64,000 nucleotides of DNA from Mesorhizobium sp. RMAD-H1 (GTDB lineage Bacteria; Pseudomonadota; Alphaproteobacteria; Rhizobiales; Rhizobiaceae), in assembly GCF_014191375.1 (NCBI RefSeq), contig NZ_JACHWN010000001.1, positions 868,001 to 932,000 on the forward strand. Reading direction: 5' to 3'. A model generated the notes under the pieces. The model was not told the origin of the DNA. It ran no database searches and saw only the letters and a program-made list of their open reading frames with translations. The position numbers were made by a program, and so were the translations under genes. This document shows positions 28,735 to 37,351 of this stretch, one piece after another. Each line of letters begins with the position of its first letter. The first letter of the stretch is position 1.

Positions 28735-29220
28735 CTATTTGATGATGATCTTGCCCGACATGCCCTTGTCCGCCAGATCCGGCACCGACCATGTGTATTC
28801 ACCGGGCCGCACAGCGGTGAACTGGACGTTGATCGTGCCCGCGGCATCGAATTCCAGCCATGCCGGGGCGCCGTTCATGTGCACTTCCAGATCGTTGATG
28901 ACGATCTGGTTCATCCAGACGTTGCGGAAGAGATCGGTGAAGAATTTATATTCGAGGCCACCCGCGGAGGTGATCTTCCAGCGATAGCCCTGGCCCGCGA
29001 CCAGTTCGAAATCCTTCTGGTTGACCGTGAAATTGTCGTCCTTGGACCCGAGGATCAGCTCGGGAACATTCTTGCTCGCGCGGGTGACCTTCGGCTGCTC
29101 CTGTGTTTGCGCCTGCGGCGCATCGTCATCGTCGTCATCATCGGCCTGCGCGAAGGCGGCCGGTGTGGCGATGGCGAGCCCGAAGAGCGCGGCAAAGGCG
29201 ATAAGGCTGAATTTCGGCAT
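28735..29220 (-). CDS. Cupredoxin-like periplasmic protein with poly-Asp stretch
   Basis: This 161 aa protein has a signal peptide (LIAFAALFGLAIATPAAFAQ, cut near residue 25), then seven consecutive Asp (ADDDDDDDAP), then a cupredoxin-like beta sandwich ending RPGEYTWSVPDLADKGMSGK. The type 1 copper Cys is absent and no His-Cys-His-Met set is visible, so copper binding is doubtful. It sits in the PQQ-linked minus-strand cluster. The acidic stretch could bind Ca or lanthanide ions, but that is only a suggestion. Confidence 0.78.
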   Translation of the reverse strand: MPKFSLIAFAALFGLAIATPAAFAQADDDDDDDAPQAQTQEQPKVTRASKNVPELILGSKDDNFTVNQKDFELVAGQGYRWKITSAGGLEYKFFTDLFRNVWMNQIVINDLEVHMNGAPAWLEFDAAGTINVQFTAVRPGEYTWSVPDLADKGMSGKIIIK

Positions 29221-29263
29221 GGTTTCCTCCCAGGTTGCCTAAGAAAAATCAGTGCGTGGTAAT

Positions 29264-30244
29264 TTAGTTCGGCGCCACCACGACCCCCCAGGGCAGCGCC
29301 CCGACCGTCACCGATTTGACCGGTTCGTCCGTTTCGGTGTCGATGAAGGTGATGTCGTTCGAAAGGCCGTTGGTGCTGATGATGAATTTACCATCAGGCG
29401 TGAAGGCGAGCTGCCACACGCGCTGGCCGACGAGAACATATTTCTCCACCTCGTAAGTCTCCGCATTCACCACCGCGACCCGGTTGGCGGGGCCGAGCGC
29501 GACATAGGCCTTCTTGCCGTCGGCCGAAATGCGCACGCCCACGGGCTGGATCGCCTCCGAGCGCAGGCCCTGGATTTCGAACGTGATCTTGTGCTTCACC
29601 TCGCGCGTCTTGTTGTCGATGACGGAGACGGTGCCGCCGATCTCGGCCGAAACCCAGACTTCCGACCCGTCGGGCTTGAACTCGGCGAAGCGTGGGCGCG
29701 AATCCACCAGCACATTGTCGGTGATCTCATGCGTCGACGTATCGATGAAATGCGCCATGTTGGTCGTCTCGGAGGTATTGACGATGGTCTTGCCGTCGGG
29801 GCTGATGCCCATGCCCTCCGGCTCGACGCCGACGGGTATCTCCGCGACCACGCTTTTCTGTTCGACGTCGATGGCGGTGACGAGATTGTCATCCTCATTG
29901 GCGACATAGAGCATCTTGCCGTCGGGCGACAGCACGAAGAGTTCCGGATCGGGGCCCGAAGGCAAAGTGCCCACGATCTCGTTGGTGGCCGTATCGATGA
30001 CCTCGACCGTGTCGTCGTCGCTGGCGCAGACGTAAAGGAACTTCCCATCGTGGGAAATGGTGATGCCGCGCGGCCGCTGGCCGACATCGATGGTCTTGAC
30101 CACCTCCATCGTCCCGGAATCGACGATCGTTACCGTGTTGTCCTTCTCGTTCGAGACATAGACCATATTGGCCCATGCGGCCTGTGCCGCAAATTGCAGT
30201 GCCGCTGTCACCGCGAACATGCTCATGTGACCGTGCATTCGCAT
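29264..30244 (-). CDS. PQQ-dependent catabolism-associated YVTN beta-propeller protein
   Basis: This 326 aa protein has a signal peptide (MFAVTAALQFAAQAAWA) and about seven repeats of the YVTN type, for example MVYVSNEKDNTVTIVDSGT, FLYVCASDDDTVEVIDTAT and MLYVANEDDNLVTAIDVEQ. The family is known from clusters with PQQ dehydrogenases; its role is not settled and may involve scaffolding in the periplasm. It lies 43 bp upstream of the cupredoxin-like gene and 26 bp downstream of the binding-protein gene, on the same strand. Confidence 0.88.
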   Translation of the reverse strand: MRMHGHMSMFAVTAALQFAAQAAWANMVYVSNEKDNTVTIVDSGTMEVVKTIDVGQRPRGITISHDGKFLYVCASDDDTVEVIDTATNEIVGTLPSGPDPELFVLSPDGKMLYVANEDDNLVTAIDVEQKSVVAEIPVGVEPEGMGISPDGKTIVNTSETTNMAHFIDTSTHEITDNVLVDSRPRFAEFKPDGSEVWVSAEIGGTVSVIDNKTREVKHKITFEIQGLRSEAIQPVGVRISADGKKAYVALGPANRVAVVNAETYEVEKYVLVGQRVWQLAFTPDGKFIISTNGLSNDITFIDTETDEPVKSVTVGALPWGVVVAPN

Positions 30245-30270
30245 TCATGTCCTCCCATTATTTTTAATGC

Positions 30271-31500
30271 TTACAACTTACATTTGCTCTCCGGCCTGTC
30301 GATACCGAGCGTATCGAGCTCGCTGTGCTGATGCAGAAAGCCTTCCTGCGGCGAGGTCGAGACGACGCCGCGCCCGTCTCCCAGCAGGATCGGCTGGCGC
30401 AATTGCCAGTTCCAGTTGCGGAAGGTGACCTTCTGGCCCTTGAAGGCGGCGAGCGAGAAATCGTCCGCCTTGATGAATGCCTCGATCTTCGCGGGGTCGT
30501 TGCTGTTGGTGCGCGTTGCCGCCTCGCCGAGGATGCGCACGGCCGTCCAGGCCTGCATGTCCTTGGAAAGCATCCGGCGCTTGGTCGCCTTGAAGAAGCG
30601 GTTCTGGATCTGCGATCCGCCCCATTGCTCGCTCGCCGGGTGCCAGCTCGAGGCGATGAGACCGGCGGTGCCGGCCACTGGGCGCGGCGTCCAGGTGCGA
30701 TAGGGCACATAGCTGCCGAAGACCTCGCTTTCGTCGGCGACGATGACCACATCGTGCTCCGGCAGGTTCTGGGTGAAGACGGGCATCTGCTTCTGCACCT
30801 GGATGATGCCGCTATCCGTGCGCCGCGCCGTGCCGCGATCCTCGTAGAGCCGCTCCTCGACGATATCAGCGCCGAAACGGTTGGCCGCGCGGCGGATCGC
30901 GTCGGCATAGAGCCGGTCGCGCTCGTGCGAGCCATAGAGCAGTACCCATTTGCGCCATTGCTTCCAGACCAGATATTGGGCGAGCCCGTCGGCAAGCATG
31001 CTGCGGGTCGGCGCGGTATGGAAGATGTTGGACCGGCAATTCTCCTCGCGCAGGCTGTCATCCGTCGCGCCGACATTGAAGATGAGGACGCCATTGTCCC
31101 GGGCGAGATCGGCGATCGACATCAGCTGGCTCGCCGATATGTCGGTCAGGACGAAGCGGTCGCCACGCGCAACCATCTCCTTGAAGGCGGGAACCACATC
31201 GGCGTCGAACTTCGTCTCGGTGACATCGAGCGTGAAGCTCTGGCCGAGGAATCGTCCTGTGGTGTTGTTGTCGTTGATGGCGACATTCGCGCCTGCCACG
31301 CCTTCGTCGCGCGGTGGAATATCGAGTACCGAAAGGGCCAGTTGCGGCTCGTAGGCGCGCAGGTAGCCGATCCTGATATCGACGACGGGCTTTTGAGCCT
31401 TTTCTGTCGAAGATTGCTGGGCCTGAACTTCGAACGCGTTGACGTAAGTGAAAAAAAGGCCGAATAAAAACACAAGAGTGTTTGGCACCACGCTCTTCAT
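30271..31500 (-). CDS. ABC-type substrate-binding protein of the PQQ-dependent system (Leu/Ile/Val-binding fold)
   Basis: This protein of about 409 aa starts MKSVVPNTLVFLFGLFFTYV, a signal peptide ending near QAQ. Type I periplasmic fold features include DIRIGYLRAYEP, GVLIFNVGATDDSLREENC, FHTAPTRSMLADGLAQYLVW and WVLLYGSHERDRLYADAIRR. This matches the binding-protein family encoded with the ABC ATPase and ABC-2 permease beside PQQ alcohol dehydrogenases. The start is uncertain: ATGs at 31506 and 31566 are in frame and no strong ribosome site is visible. It is the first gene of the minus-strand cluster. Confidence 0.83.
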   Translation of the reverse strand: MKSVVPNTLVFLFGLFFTYVNAFEVQAQQSSTEKAQKPVVDIRIGYLRAYEPQLALSVLDIPPRDEGVAGANVAINDNNTTGRFLGQSFTLDVTETKFDADVVPAFKEMVARGDRFVLTDISASQLMSIADLARDNGVLIFNVGATDDSLREENCRSNIFHTAPTRSMLADGLAQYLVWKQWRKWVLLYGSHERDRLYADAIRRAANRFGADIVEERLYEDRGTARRTDSGIIQVQKQMPVFTQNLPEHDVVIVADESEVFGSYVPYRTWTPRPVAGTAGLIASSWHPASEQWGGSQIQNRFFKATKRRMLSKDMQAWTAVRILGEAATRTNSNDPAKIEAFIKADDFSLAAFKGQKVTFRNWNWQLRQPILLGDGRGVVSTSPQEGFLHQHSELDTLGIDRPESKCKL

Positions 31501-31644
31501 GATCATACCATAAGGACTTGCCGTCACCGATGCGGCGGCGGTTGCATTCAGATCAAAGGTGCCCACTATGGTTTTAAACGACCCGGCTACAATCTCAAGT
31601 CAAAAGCTCATCTTTCCCCGGGGTGGGCGCCGGGAGGCCCTGTC

Positions 31645-32856
31645 ATGACGAAGATGCTGGCAAGCATTCGCGACCGCCGGGAAGCGGAAATCGTCCTGAG
31701 AGGCGGGGCGGACATCATCGACCTGAAAGATCCCGATAACGGAGCGCTTGGCGCGGTAGCGCCGGAAGTGATCAGGGAAGTGGTTGATTTCGTTGCGGGC
31801 GCCCGCCCGGTGAGCGCCGCCTGCGGCGATCTGCCCATGGACCCGGAGACAATCCGGCGGCAGGCCGAGGCGATTGCGGCGACTGATGTCGACTATATCA
31901 AGATCGGCTTTTTCCCGTCGGATCGCCTGTCCGCGTGCATCGGGGCGCTGGCCGGGCTTGCCGAACACAAAAAGTTGATCGGCGTGCTGTTTGCCGACCG
32001 TGACTATCCCGACGATCTTCCGGCAGCCTTTGCCGCGGCCGGCTTTCATGGGGTCATGGTCGACACGGCGGACAAGTCGCGCGGGCGGCTGCTCGACCAT
32101 ATGAGCCCCGACAGGATCGGCAATTTCGTCAGGGCCGCGCATGACAAATCGCTGATATCGGGCGTGGCGGGCTCGCTGGAGGCGCCCGATATTCCGAGAC
32201 TGCTGGTTTTCGGCCCGGATTTTCTCGGTTTCCGCGGCGCATTGTGCCAGAATCAGAAACGAAATGCTGAAATCGACGCGGCGGCGACGGCCAGGATCCG
32301 GGCGCTCATCCCCGAGGAGGAGATGCCGGCAATGGACGCCTCGCGCGTCGATTACAAGCTGCTCGCCGCGAGGGGGTATTTCCCCAATCCGGAGGACTCC
32401 AAGCTAGGCACCGACAAGATCTTCGTCCGCGATTTCGTCCTGCCGGTCCAGATTGGCGCCTACAGTTTCGAGCATGGCAAGGCGCAGAAGGTGCGTTTCG
32501 ACGTGACCGCCGATGTGCTGCGCGTGACGCCCAACCCCGAGGATATGCGCCACGTCGTCTCCTATGATCTCATCATGGACGGGATCAGAACCATCGTCGC
32601 GCGCGGCCATATCGAGCTCGCCGAAACGCTGGCGGAGCAGGTGGCCGCCTTCATCCTGGAGCATCCTCGCGTGACGCGCGTCGTCGTGCGCGCAGAAAAG
32701 CTGGAGCTCGGGCCGGGCGGCGTCGGCGTCGAGATCGAGCGCAAGCGGGAGACGCATAGCGCATCTAAGGGCGGCTCTTCGGCGCCTCCTGCGACGACGC
32801 GGGCCACGGCATCGGCCCGAAAATCGGGTTCGACTTTCGGAAAGCCCGATGCGTAG
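31645..32856 (+). CDS. mfnB: Fusion of (5-formylfuran-3-yl)methyl phosphate synthase (MfnB) and dihydroneopterin aldolase (FolB)
   Basis: This 403 aa protein has two domains. Residues 1 to about 230 are MfnB-like: MLASIRDRREAEIVLRGGAD, DIIDLKDPDNGALGAV with the catalytic Lys, and DYIKIGFFPSD. Residues about 255-375 are FolB-like: DKIFVRDFVLPVQIGAYSFE, VVSYDLIMDGI and VVVRAEKLELGP. MfnB makes the furan precursor of methanofuran or methylofuran; FolB acts in the pterin branch. The last roughly 15 residues (SARKSGSTFGKPDA) come from a palindromic repeat. GGGAGG precedes the ATG. It is the first gene of a cofactor operon. Confidence 0.88.
   Translation: MTKMLASIRDRREAEIVLRGGADIIDLKDPDNGALGAVAPEVIREVVDFVAGARPVSAACGDLPMDPETIRRQAEAIAATDVDYIKIGFFPSDRLSACIGALAGLAEHKKLIGVLFADRDYPDDLPAAFAAAGFHGVMVDTADKSRGRLLDHMSPDRIGNFVRAAHDKSLISGVAGSLEAPDIPRLLVFGPDFLGFRGALCQNQKRNAEIDAAATARIRALIPEEEMPAMDASRVDYKLLAARGYFPNPEDSKLGTDKIFVRDFVLPVQIGAYSFEHGKAQKVRFDVTADVLRVTPNPEDMRHVVSYDLIMDGIRTIVARGHIELAETLAEQVAAFILEHPRVTRVVVRAEKLELGPGGVGVEIERKRETHSASKGGSSAPPATTRATASARKSGSTFGKPDA
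32809..32852. repeat. Palindromic repeat forming the 3' end of mfnB-folB
   Basis: GCATCGG at 32809 and CCGATGC ending at 32852 bracket CCCGAAAATCGGG and CTTTCGGAAAG, a Rhizobiales-type dyad I recall as widespread between genes. Here it runs in frame into the stop codon and encodes the last C-terminal residues. Confidence 0.72.
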
Positions 32857-32866
32857 GTTCAATAAT

Positions 32867-32910
32867 TTACAGCGTCCTTTGTGCGTCCGGAAGGACGCAC
32901 GGCGCTGTAA
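32867..32910. repeat. Long palindrome between mfnB-folB and mfnE
   Basis: Outer arms TTACAGCG (32867-32874) and CGCTGTAA (32903-32910) enclose perfect inner arms GTGCGTCC and GGACGCAC around GGAA. This resembles a common rhizobial intergenic hairpin. It may shape the mRNA between the two cofactor genes; there is no T-run. Confidence 0.8.
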
Positions 32911-32931
32911 TGGCGGAAAAGGTATCCAGTC

Positions 32932-33573
32932 ATGAAGGCTTCGGTCGTGAAGCTGGGAGGAAGCACGGCTGGGCATGAAGAATTACAGCGGTGGATCGAT
33001 ATCCTTGCAACGGCCCGGTTTCCGCTGGTCATCGTGCCGGGCGGCGGCCCCTTCGCCAACCAGGTGCGCGCCCTGCAGGAGCCGCTCTCCTATTCGAACG
33101 ATGCGGCGCACGACATGGCGATCCTCGCCATGGACCAGTTCGGCCTTGTGGTCGCCGAGCGCCATCAGCGGCTGCGCCCGTGTCGTTCCTGGCCGGCGAT
33201 CCGGGAGACGCTGGAGGGAGGCGGCATTCCCGTCTGGCTGCCTTCGCAGATGACGTGGAACGCATCTGATATTCCCCAGTCATGGGATGTCACTTCCGAT
33301 TCATTGGCCGCCTGGTTCTGCCGGCAATGGGGTGCGGAGCGGCTGCTTCTCATCAAGCAGACCAATGGCTTTCTGCAGCATATCAACCTTGCCGGCCTTG
33401 TCAGATCGGGCATCGTCGACCCGCTGCTGCCTGAAATGCTGCGATCCGATATCGCCCTGCATGTCGCGGGGCCGCAGACGCTTGGCGATATCGCCGGGCG
33501 TTTGCCTCTTGCGGATATCCCGGGGGTGATCATGCGAAACGAAATGGCCGATGAGGGGATATTCGGGCAATGA
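32932..33573 (+). CDS. mfnE: Amino acid kinase family protein, probable MfnE
   Basis: This 213 aa protein of the aspartate/uridylate kinase fold shows MKASVVKLGGSTAG at the start, FPLVIVPGGGPFANQV (nucleotide-binding Gly-rich loop) at about residues 30-45, WDVTSDSLAAWFCRQW and LLLIKQTNGF. MfnE phosphorylates aminomethylfuran methyl phosphate to the diphosphate during methanofuran synthesis. The fold is clear; the substrate follows from the neighbouring mfnB and mfnF-like genes. Its end overlaps the next gene by 4 bp. Confidence 0.8.
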   Translation: MKASVVKLGGSTAGHEELQRWIDILATARFPLVIVPGGGPFANQVRALQEPLSYSNDAAHDMAILAMDQFGLVVAERHQRLRPCRSWPAIRETLEGGGIPVWLPSQMTWNASDIPQSWDVTSDSLAAWFCRQWGAERLLLIKQTNGFLQHINLAGLVRSGIVDPLLPEMLRSDIALHVAGPQTLGDIAGRLPLADIPGVIMRNEMADEGIFGQ

Positions 33574-34121
33574 CAAATTTGCAGACGCCGCGCTGGGCAT
33601 GGGTGCTGACCGGCTCGGGCCATTTCTTCGTCGAAAGTTTCGAACTGATCCGCACGCTGGAGCATTGCGACATATTCGTCTCGAAAGCGGCCAATGAAGT
33701 GCTGCGCATGTACAAGCTGAAGCTGGATTTTCCCGATACGATGCGCGTTCTGCACGACAAGACGGCGAGCGCCGTGCCTGTCGGCGGCTTCTACCACGGC
33801 ATCTACCACACAGTGGTTATCGCCCCCGCCACATCGAACACGGTGGCGAAATGCGTGGTCGGCATCTCCGATACGCTCGCCACCAATGTCTATGCCCAGG
33901 CGGGGAAATGCCTGATACCATCCATCGTCTTTGCCTGCGACACGGCGCCGGAACTCGAAACCATGGCGCCAGGCGGGCTGGTCAAGGTCTATCCCCGGCC
34001 GATCGACCTCGAAAACACGGCCCGCCTCAAGCAGTTCGAGCGGACCCATGTCGTGGAATCGCTGGCGGAATTGCAGGAAGCGATAGAGCGGCGGAAGAAG
34101 GAGCTCGCGGGCCATGGCTGA
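33570..34121 (+). CDS. Flavoprotein, possible dihydromethanopterin reductase (DmrB/archaeoflavoprotein-like)
   Basis: This 183 aa protein of the flavoprotein (PF02441-type) fold has LTGSGHFFVESFELI at about residues 13-27, IAPATSNTVAKCVVGISDTL at about 85-104 (FMN loop and a stretch typical of archaeal AfpA/DmrB) and a SLAELQEAIERRKKEL tail. DmrB reduces dihydromethanopterin to the active tetrahydro form. That role suits a H4MPT cluster but other flavin-dependent chemistry is possible. It overlaps both neighbours, so is translationally coupled. Confidence 0.75.
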   Translation: MTNLQTPRWAWVLTGSGHFFVESFELIRTLEHCDIFVSKAANEVLRMYKLKLDFPDTMRVLHDKTASAVPVGGFYHGIYHTVVIAPATSNTVAKCVVGISDTLATNVYAQAGKCLIPSIVFACDTAPELETMAPGGLVKVYPRPIDLENTARLKQFERTHVVESLAELQEAIERRKKELAGHG

Positions 34122-35511
34122 GCGGCTCCTCTTCCTGACGGGCCATCTTGCCCATGCGCGGCTGGAGCGGGTTCTGGCCGATCTGGGGCAGACCTCCTTT
34201 TCCCACGAGATCGTCGATATCGGCGTGAAGGTCGCCGCACTCATGACGGAGGAGATCATCGTCCGTCGCCTGAAACAGCCCGTGGCGGCCGACCGGGTCG
34301 TCCTGCCCGGACGTTTCAAGGGCAATCTCGAACGCCTGAGCGGCTTTTTCGGCGTTCCGTTCGAGCGTGGCCCGGACGAACTGGCCGATCTGCCCGCCTA
34401 TCTCGGGCGGCAGGGCAAGCCCGTCGACCTGTCGCAGCACGAGATGCGCATCTTCGCGGAGATCGTCGATGCCTCGATCATGAGTGTCGACGCGATCGTC
34501 GAGCATGCATCGCGGCTTTCCGCTGCCGGCGCTGATGTGATCGATCTCGGCTGCCTGCCGGAAACGCCGTTCCCGCACCTCGCCGATGCGGTGCAGGCGC
34601 TGAAGGCGCACGGCCTGGCGGTGAGCGTGGATTCAGCCAATATCGGGGAGCTCGAAACCGGCGCCAGGGCAGGGGCGGATTATCTCCTGAGCCTCACCGA
34701 GGAGACGATCGGCCTTGCGACCGGTTACAACGCGATTCCGGTGCTGATCCCGGCAAATCCGGGCGATCTGGAATCCCTTGGCCGCGCCATCGACGCGGCA
34801 CGTGCGGCAGGAATCTCGTTCATCGCCGACCCGGTGCTCGATCCCGTCCATTTCGGCTTCGCGGCTTCGCTCGGCCGCTTCCTCGAAGCCCGTCGCCGCT
34901 GGCCGGAGGTCGAGATGATGATGGGCACCGGCAATCTGACCGAACTGACGGATGCCGACACATCGGGGATCACCGCCGTGCTCGCCGGCATCTGCTCCGA
35001 GCTTCACATCCGCAACGTGCTGGTGGTCCATGTCAGCCCGCATACGGTGCGCACCGTCGAGGAGCACGACATTGCCCGCCGCATCATGTTTGCGGCCAGG
35101 CGGGATCACGCGCTGCCGCGCGGCTATGATGCGGGGCTCCTGCAGGCGCATGACCGCAAGCCCTATCCCAACAGCAAGGAGGACATCGATGCCCTGGCGA
35201 AAGCGGTGCGGGACGCCAATTACCGCATCATGACGGCTCCCGACGGCATCCATGTCTTCAATAAGAACGGGCACCGGGTGGCGCAGGACGCGTTCGAGCT
35301 TTTCCCCGGCCTCGACGTCGAGAATGACGGCGCACACGCCTTCTATCTCGGGGCCGAGCTGACCAAGGCCGAACTCGCCTGGAAGCTGGGCAAGCGCTAT
35401 ATTCAGGACGAGCCGCTCTCCTGGGGGGTGGCCGCGCCGCGGCCGGAAGAGGACCGGATGCGGCTTGCCAAGGCCGGGCATACGCTGCGCGCGAAGAAGG
35501 ATGTGCCGTGA
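34114..35511 (+). CDS. DHPS-like pterin-binding protein with N-terminal DUF6513-type domain
   Basis: This 465 aa protein has an N-terminal domain at about residues 1-110 (MAERLLFLTGHLAHARLERV onward) followed by a TIM-barrel pterin-binding domain resembling dihydropteroate synthase: IMSVDAIVEHASRLSAAGAD, VIDLGCLPETPFPHLAD and VSVDSANIGELETGARAGAD. A C-terminal extension starts near residue 340. A homologous conserved gene occurs in the H4MPT clusters of methylotrophs; it is not the folate enzyme and its exact step is unsettled to my knowledge. Confidence 0.78.
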   Translation: MAERLLFLTGHLAHARLERVLADLGQTSFSHEIVDIGVKVAALMTEEIIVRRLKQPVAADRVVLPGRFKGNLERLSGFFGVPFERGPDELADLPAYLGRQGKPVDLSQHEMRIFAEIVDASIMSVDAIVEHASRLSAAGADVIDLGCLPETPFPHLADAVQALKAHGLAVSVDSANIGELETGARAGADYLLSLTEETIGLATGYNAIPVLIPANPGDLESLGRAIDAARAAGISFIADPVLDPVHFGFAASLGRFLEARRRWPEVEMMMGTGNLTELTDADTSGITAVLAGICSELHIRNVLVVHVSPHTVRTVEEHDIARRIMFAARRDHALPRGYDAGLLQAHDRKPYPNSKEDIDALAKAVRDANYRIMTAPDGIHVFNKNGHRVAQDAFELFPGLDVENDGAHAFYLGAELTKAELAWKLGKRYIQDEPLSWGVAAPRPEEDRMRLAKAGHTLRAKKDVP

Positions 35512-36092
35512 GCTATATCAGGGAAACCATCGTGACGACGGTCGATGCCGATGGCCTCGTGCATATCGCGCCGCTCGGCATCATAAAGGAGGGGGAGGGC
35601 TGGGTCATCGCGCCGTTCCGCCCCTCGAAGACGCTGGATAATCTCACCGCCGTTCCCTATGCCGTCGCCAATTATACGGACGACATGCTCGTCTTCGCCG
35701 GCTGCTTGACCGGGCGGAAGGATTGGCCGGTGGTTCCGGTCGATGACTGTCCCGTTCCGCGCCTCCTAACGGCCTTGAGCCATTCCGTCCTCGAGGTGGT
35801 CTCGGTAGCGGAGGACGCTCTTCGTCCGCGCTTTTCCTGCAAGGTCGTGTCGGAGGGAATGCACGCGCCTTTCACCGGCATGAACCGGGCCAAGGCGGCC
35901 GTGCTGGAACTGGCGATACTGGTGAGCCGTCTGCACATGCTGCCTCGGGAGAAGATAGACGCGGAACTCGCCTATCTCGGCATCGCCATGGAAAAGACTG
36001 CCGGGCCGGACGAGCGCCTCGCCTGGTCCTGGCTGATGCGGCGCGTTGAGGATCACCGCGATGCCGCTGACGCAAAAGGCAAATCGGTATAG
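35508..36092 (+). CDS. DUF447 family protein (flavin reductase-like fold)
   Basis: This 194 aa protein starts at a GTG overlapping the previous stop (GTGA). It opens with IRETIVTTVDADGLVHIAPL, contains PFRPSKTLDNLTAVPYAVAN and the helical MNRAKAAVLELAILVSRLHM. DUF447 proteins have a split-barrel FMN-binding-like fold and are shared by methanogens and H4MPT-using bacteria. A role in cofactor synthesis is inferred from that distribution and the operon. It ends the plus-strand run from 31645. Confidence 0.78.
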   Translation: MSYIRETIVTTVDADGLVHIAPLGIIKEGEGWVIAPFRPSKTLDNLTAVPYAVANYTDDMLVFAGCLTGRKDWPVVPVDDCPVPRLLTALSHSVLEVVSVAEDALRPRFSCKVVSEGMHAPFTGMNRAKAAVLELAILVSRLHMLPREKIDAELAYLGIAMEKTAGPDERLAWSWLMRRVEDHRDAADAKGKSV

Positions 36093-36125
36093 AGCGTCTC
36101 CTGCTTGACAGAAACGCTTCCTATT

Positions 36126-36237
36126 TGCCCTCACCCTTACCCTCTCCCCGTAAAGACGGGGAGAGGGGGCATCGACGTTGCCGCTTCCTCCTTCTCCCCG
36201 CTTGCGGGGAGAAGGTGCCGGCAGGCGGATGAGGGGC
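36126..36237. repeat. RIME-like mosaic repeat, copy 2
   Basis: Two palindromes occur: CCCTCTCCCCG with CGGGGAGAGGG (36139-36167), then CTTCTCCCCGC with GCGGGGAGAAG, ending GCCGGCAGGCGGATGAGGGGCA. It fills most of the 185 bp between the convergent DUF447 and mfnF-like genes and may act as a bidirectional end of transcripts. Confidence 0.85.
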
Positions 36238-36277
36238 ATCCAGCTACCCCGGCGCTTCCGATTGAATGTGAATCGCT

Positions 36278-37351
36278 CTAAACGAGATGCCGGGCGCCGA
36301 GCAGCGCCACGGCCGTTGCCGGCGCGGCCTTGCTGGCGTCGTTGCGGGCGTCCTCGCTTGCCGGAATGAGCGAGCCGAAATCCACATAGGGTCGTTCAAG
36401 GCGTTCGGCGAGGCGCCTGATCTGCGGCCGGCCGGTGCCGGCGCCGACGACAGGCGCTTTCGGATCGGATGAAAGCAGCATCGCCACCCGGAAAGCGCCG
36501 TCATGGATCATGCGCAGCTGGTGCTCTGCGAACCAGCGGGCGATGTCGATCCACTCCTGCTCATCGAGGTCGCCGCTGTCGCGGCCGACCATGCGCGCGA
36601 TCCGCTCGATCGAACCGGCAAAAGTCTTCGGGCCGTGATCGGCCGCCTTGTACTGGTCGTCGGCCTCGTCGAGCGTGCCGAGAATGCGGCCGAGATCGGC
36701 CGTATTGGCGAAATATTCGTTCATCAGCGGCGTCATGCGGCCGCGCACCGGAACGAGCGCGGCGATGCCGATCAGCGCGCTGCGCGCAAAGCCGGTGTAG
36801 ACAAGCTCGCCGCTCAGCAGGCGCTCGGCATCGGAATAGCCCTGATGGACGACGGCGCCGTCCTTCATGGCCAGAATGTCGGTCGTCGTCGACCCCATGT
36901 CGACAAAGAGGCCGTCGCCGACAAGCCTGGCGCTGAGCGATGCCGTGGCATGCCAGTTGGCCGAGGCGATGTCGCCGCCAAGCCTTCGCGCGGAGGCGAG
37001 GTCCACCAGCCCCGAGCGGCCGGCATAGATCAGCGTGCCGTCCGTGCCGAACTCCTCCTCGATGATGTCGAGGAGGGTAGCGACCCCGACATCGCGCGAG
37101 GGGAAGGCGTCGGAAAGCTCGCCCGTCATGGTGAAGACATTGCCGCCTCCTCCGGCGCGCAGCTCGGCGAGGTCCTTCAACGTCCCCTTCAGCCGGTCGG
37201 TGCCGAGCCACATCGGCGTCATCACGGTGCGGGCCATGACGATCTTGCCGTCCCGGCACCGCGCCATCTTGAGATGCGCGCCACCGATGTCCCAGCCCGT
37301 GACGAGGCTCTTTCCTTCAGTTCCGTTTCGGGCTTTCATGGCCGGCATCAT
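36278..37351 (-). CDS. Hydantoinase/oxoprolinase-like H4MPT-linked C1 pathway protein, MfnF-like
   Basis: This 357 aa protein has an ASKHA-type fold: VTGWDIGGAHLKMARCRDGK at about residues 17-36 (phosphate 1 loop), then LFVDMGSTTTDILAMKDGAV at about 147-166 and VVGAGTGRPQIRRLAERL near the end. Relatives in methanogens include MfnF, which joins the furan diphosphate to the tyramine-containing moiety. As I recall, methylotroph versions are called H4MPT-linked C1 transfer pathway proteins. The mfnB and mfnE neighbours support this. Start choice among ATGs at 37351, 37348 and 37339 is uncertain. Confidence 0.78.
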   Translation of the reverse strand: MMPAMKARNGTEGKSLVTGWDIGGAHLKMARCRDGKIVMARTVMTPMWLGTDRLKGTLKDLAELRAGGGGNVFTMTGELSDAFPSRDVGVATLLDIIEEEFGTDGTLIYAGRSGLVDLASARRLGGDIASANWHATASLSARLVGDGLFVDMGSTTTDILAMKDGAVVHQGYSDAERLLSGELVYTGFARSALIGIAALVPVRGRMTPLMNEYFANTADLGRILGTLDEADDQYKAADHGPKTFAGSIERIARMVGRDSGDLDEQEWIDIARWFAEHQLRMIHDGAFRVAMLLSSDPKAPVVGAGTGRPQIRRLAERLERPYVDFGSLIPASEDARNDASKAAPATAVALLGARHLV

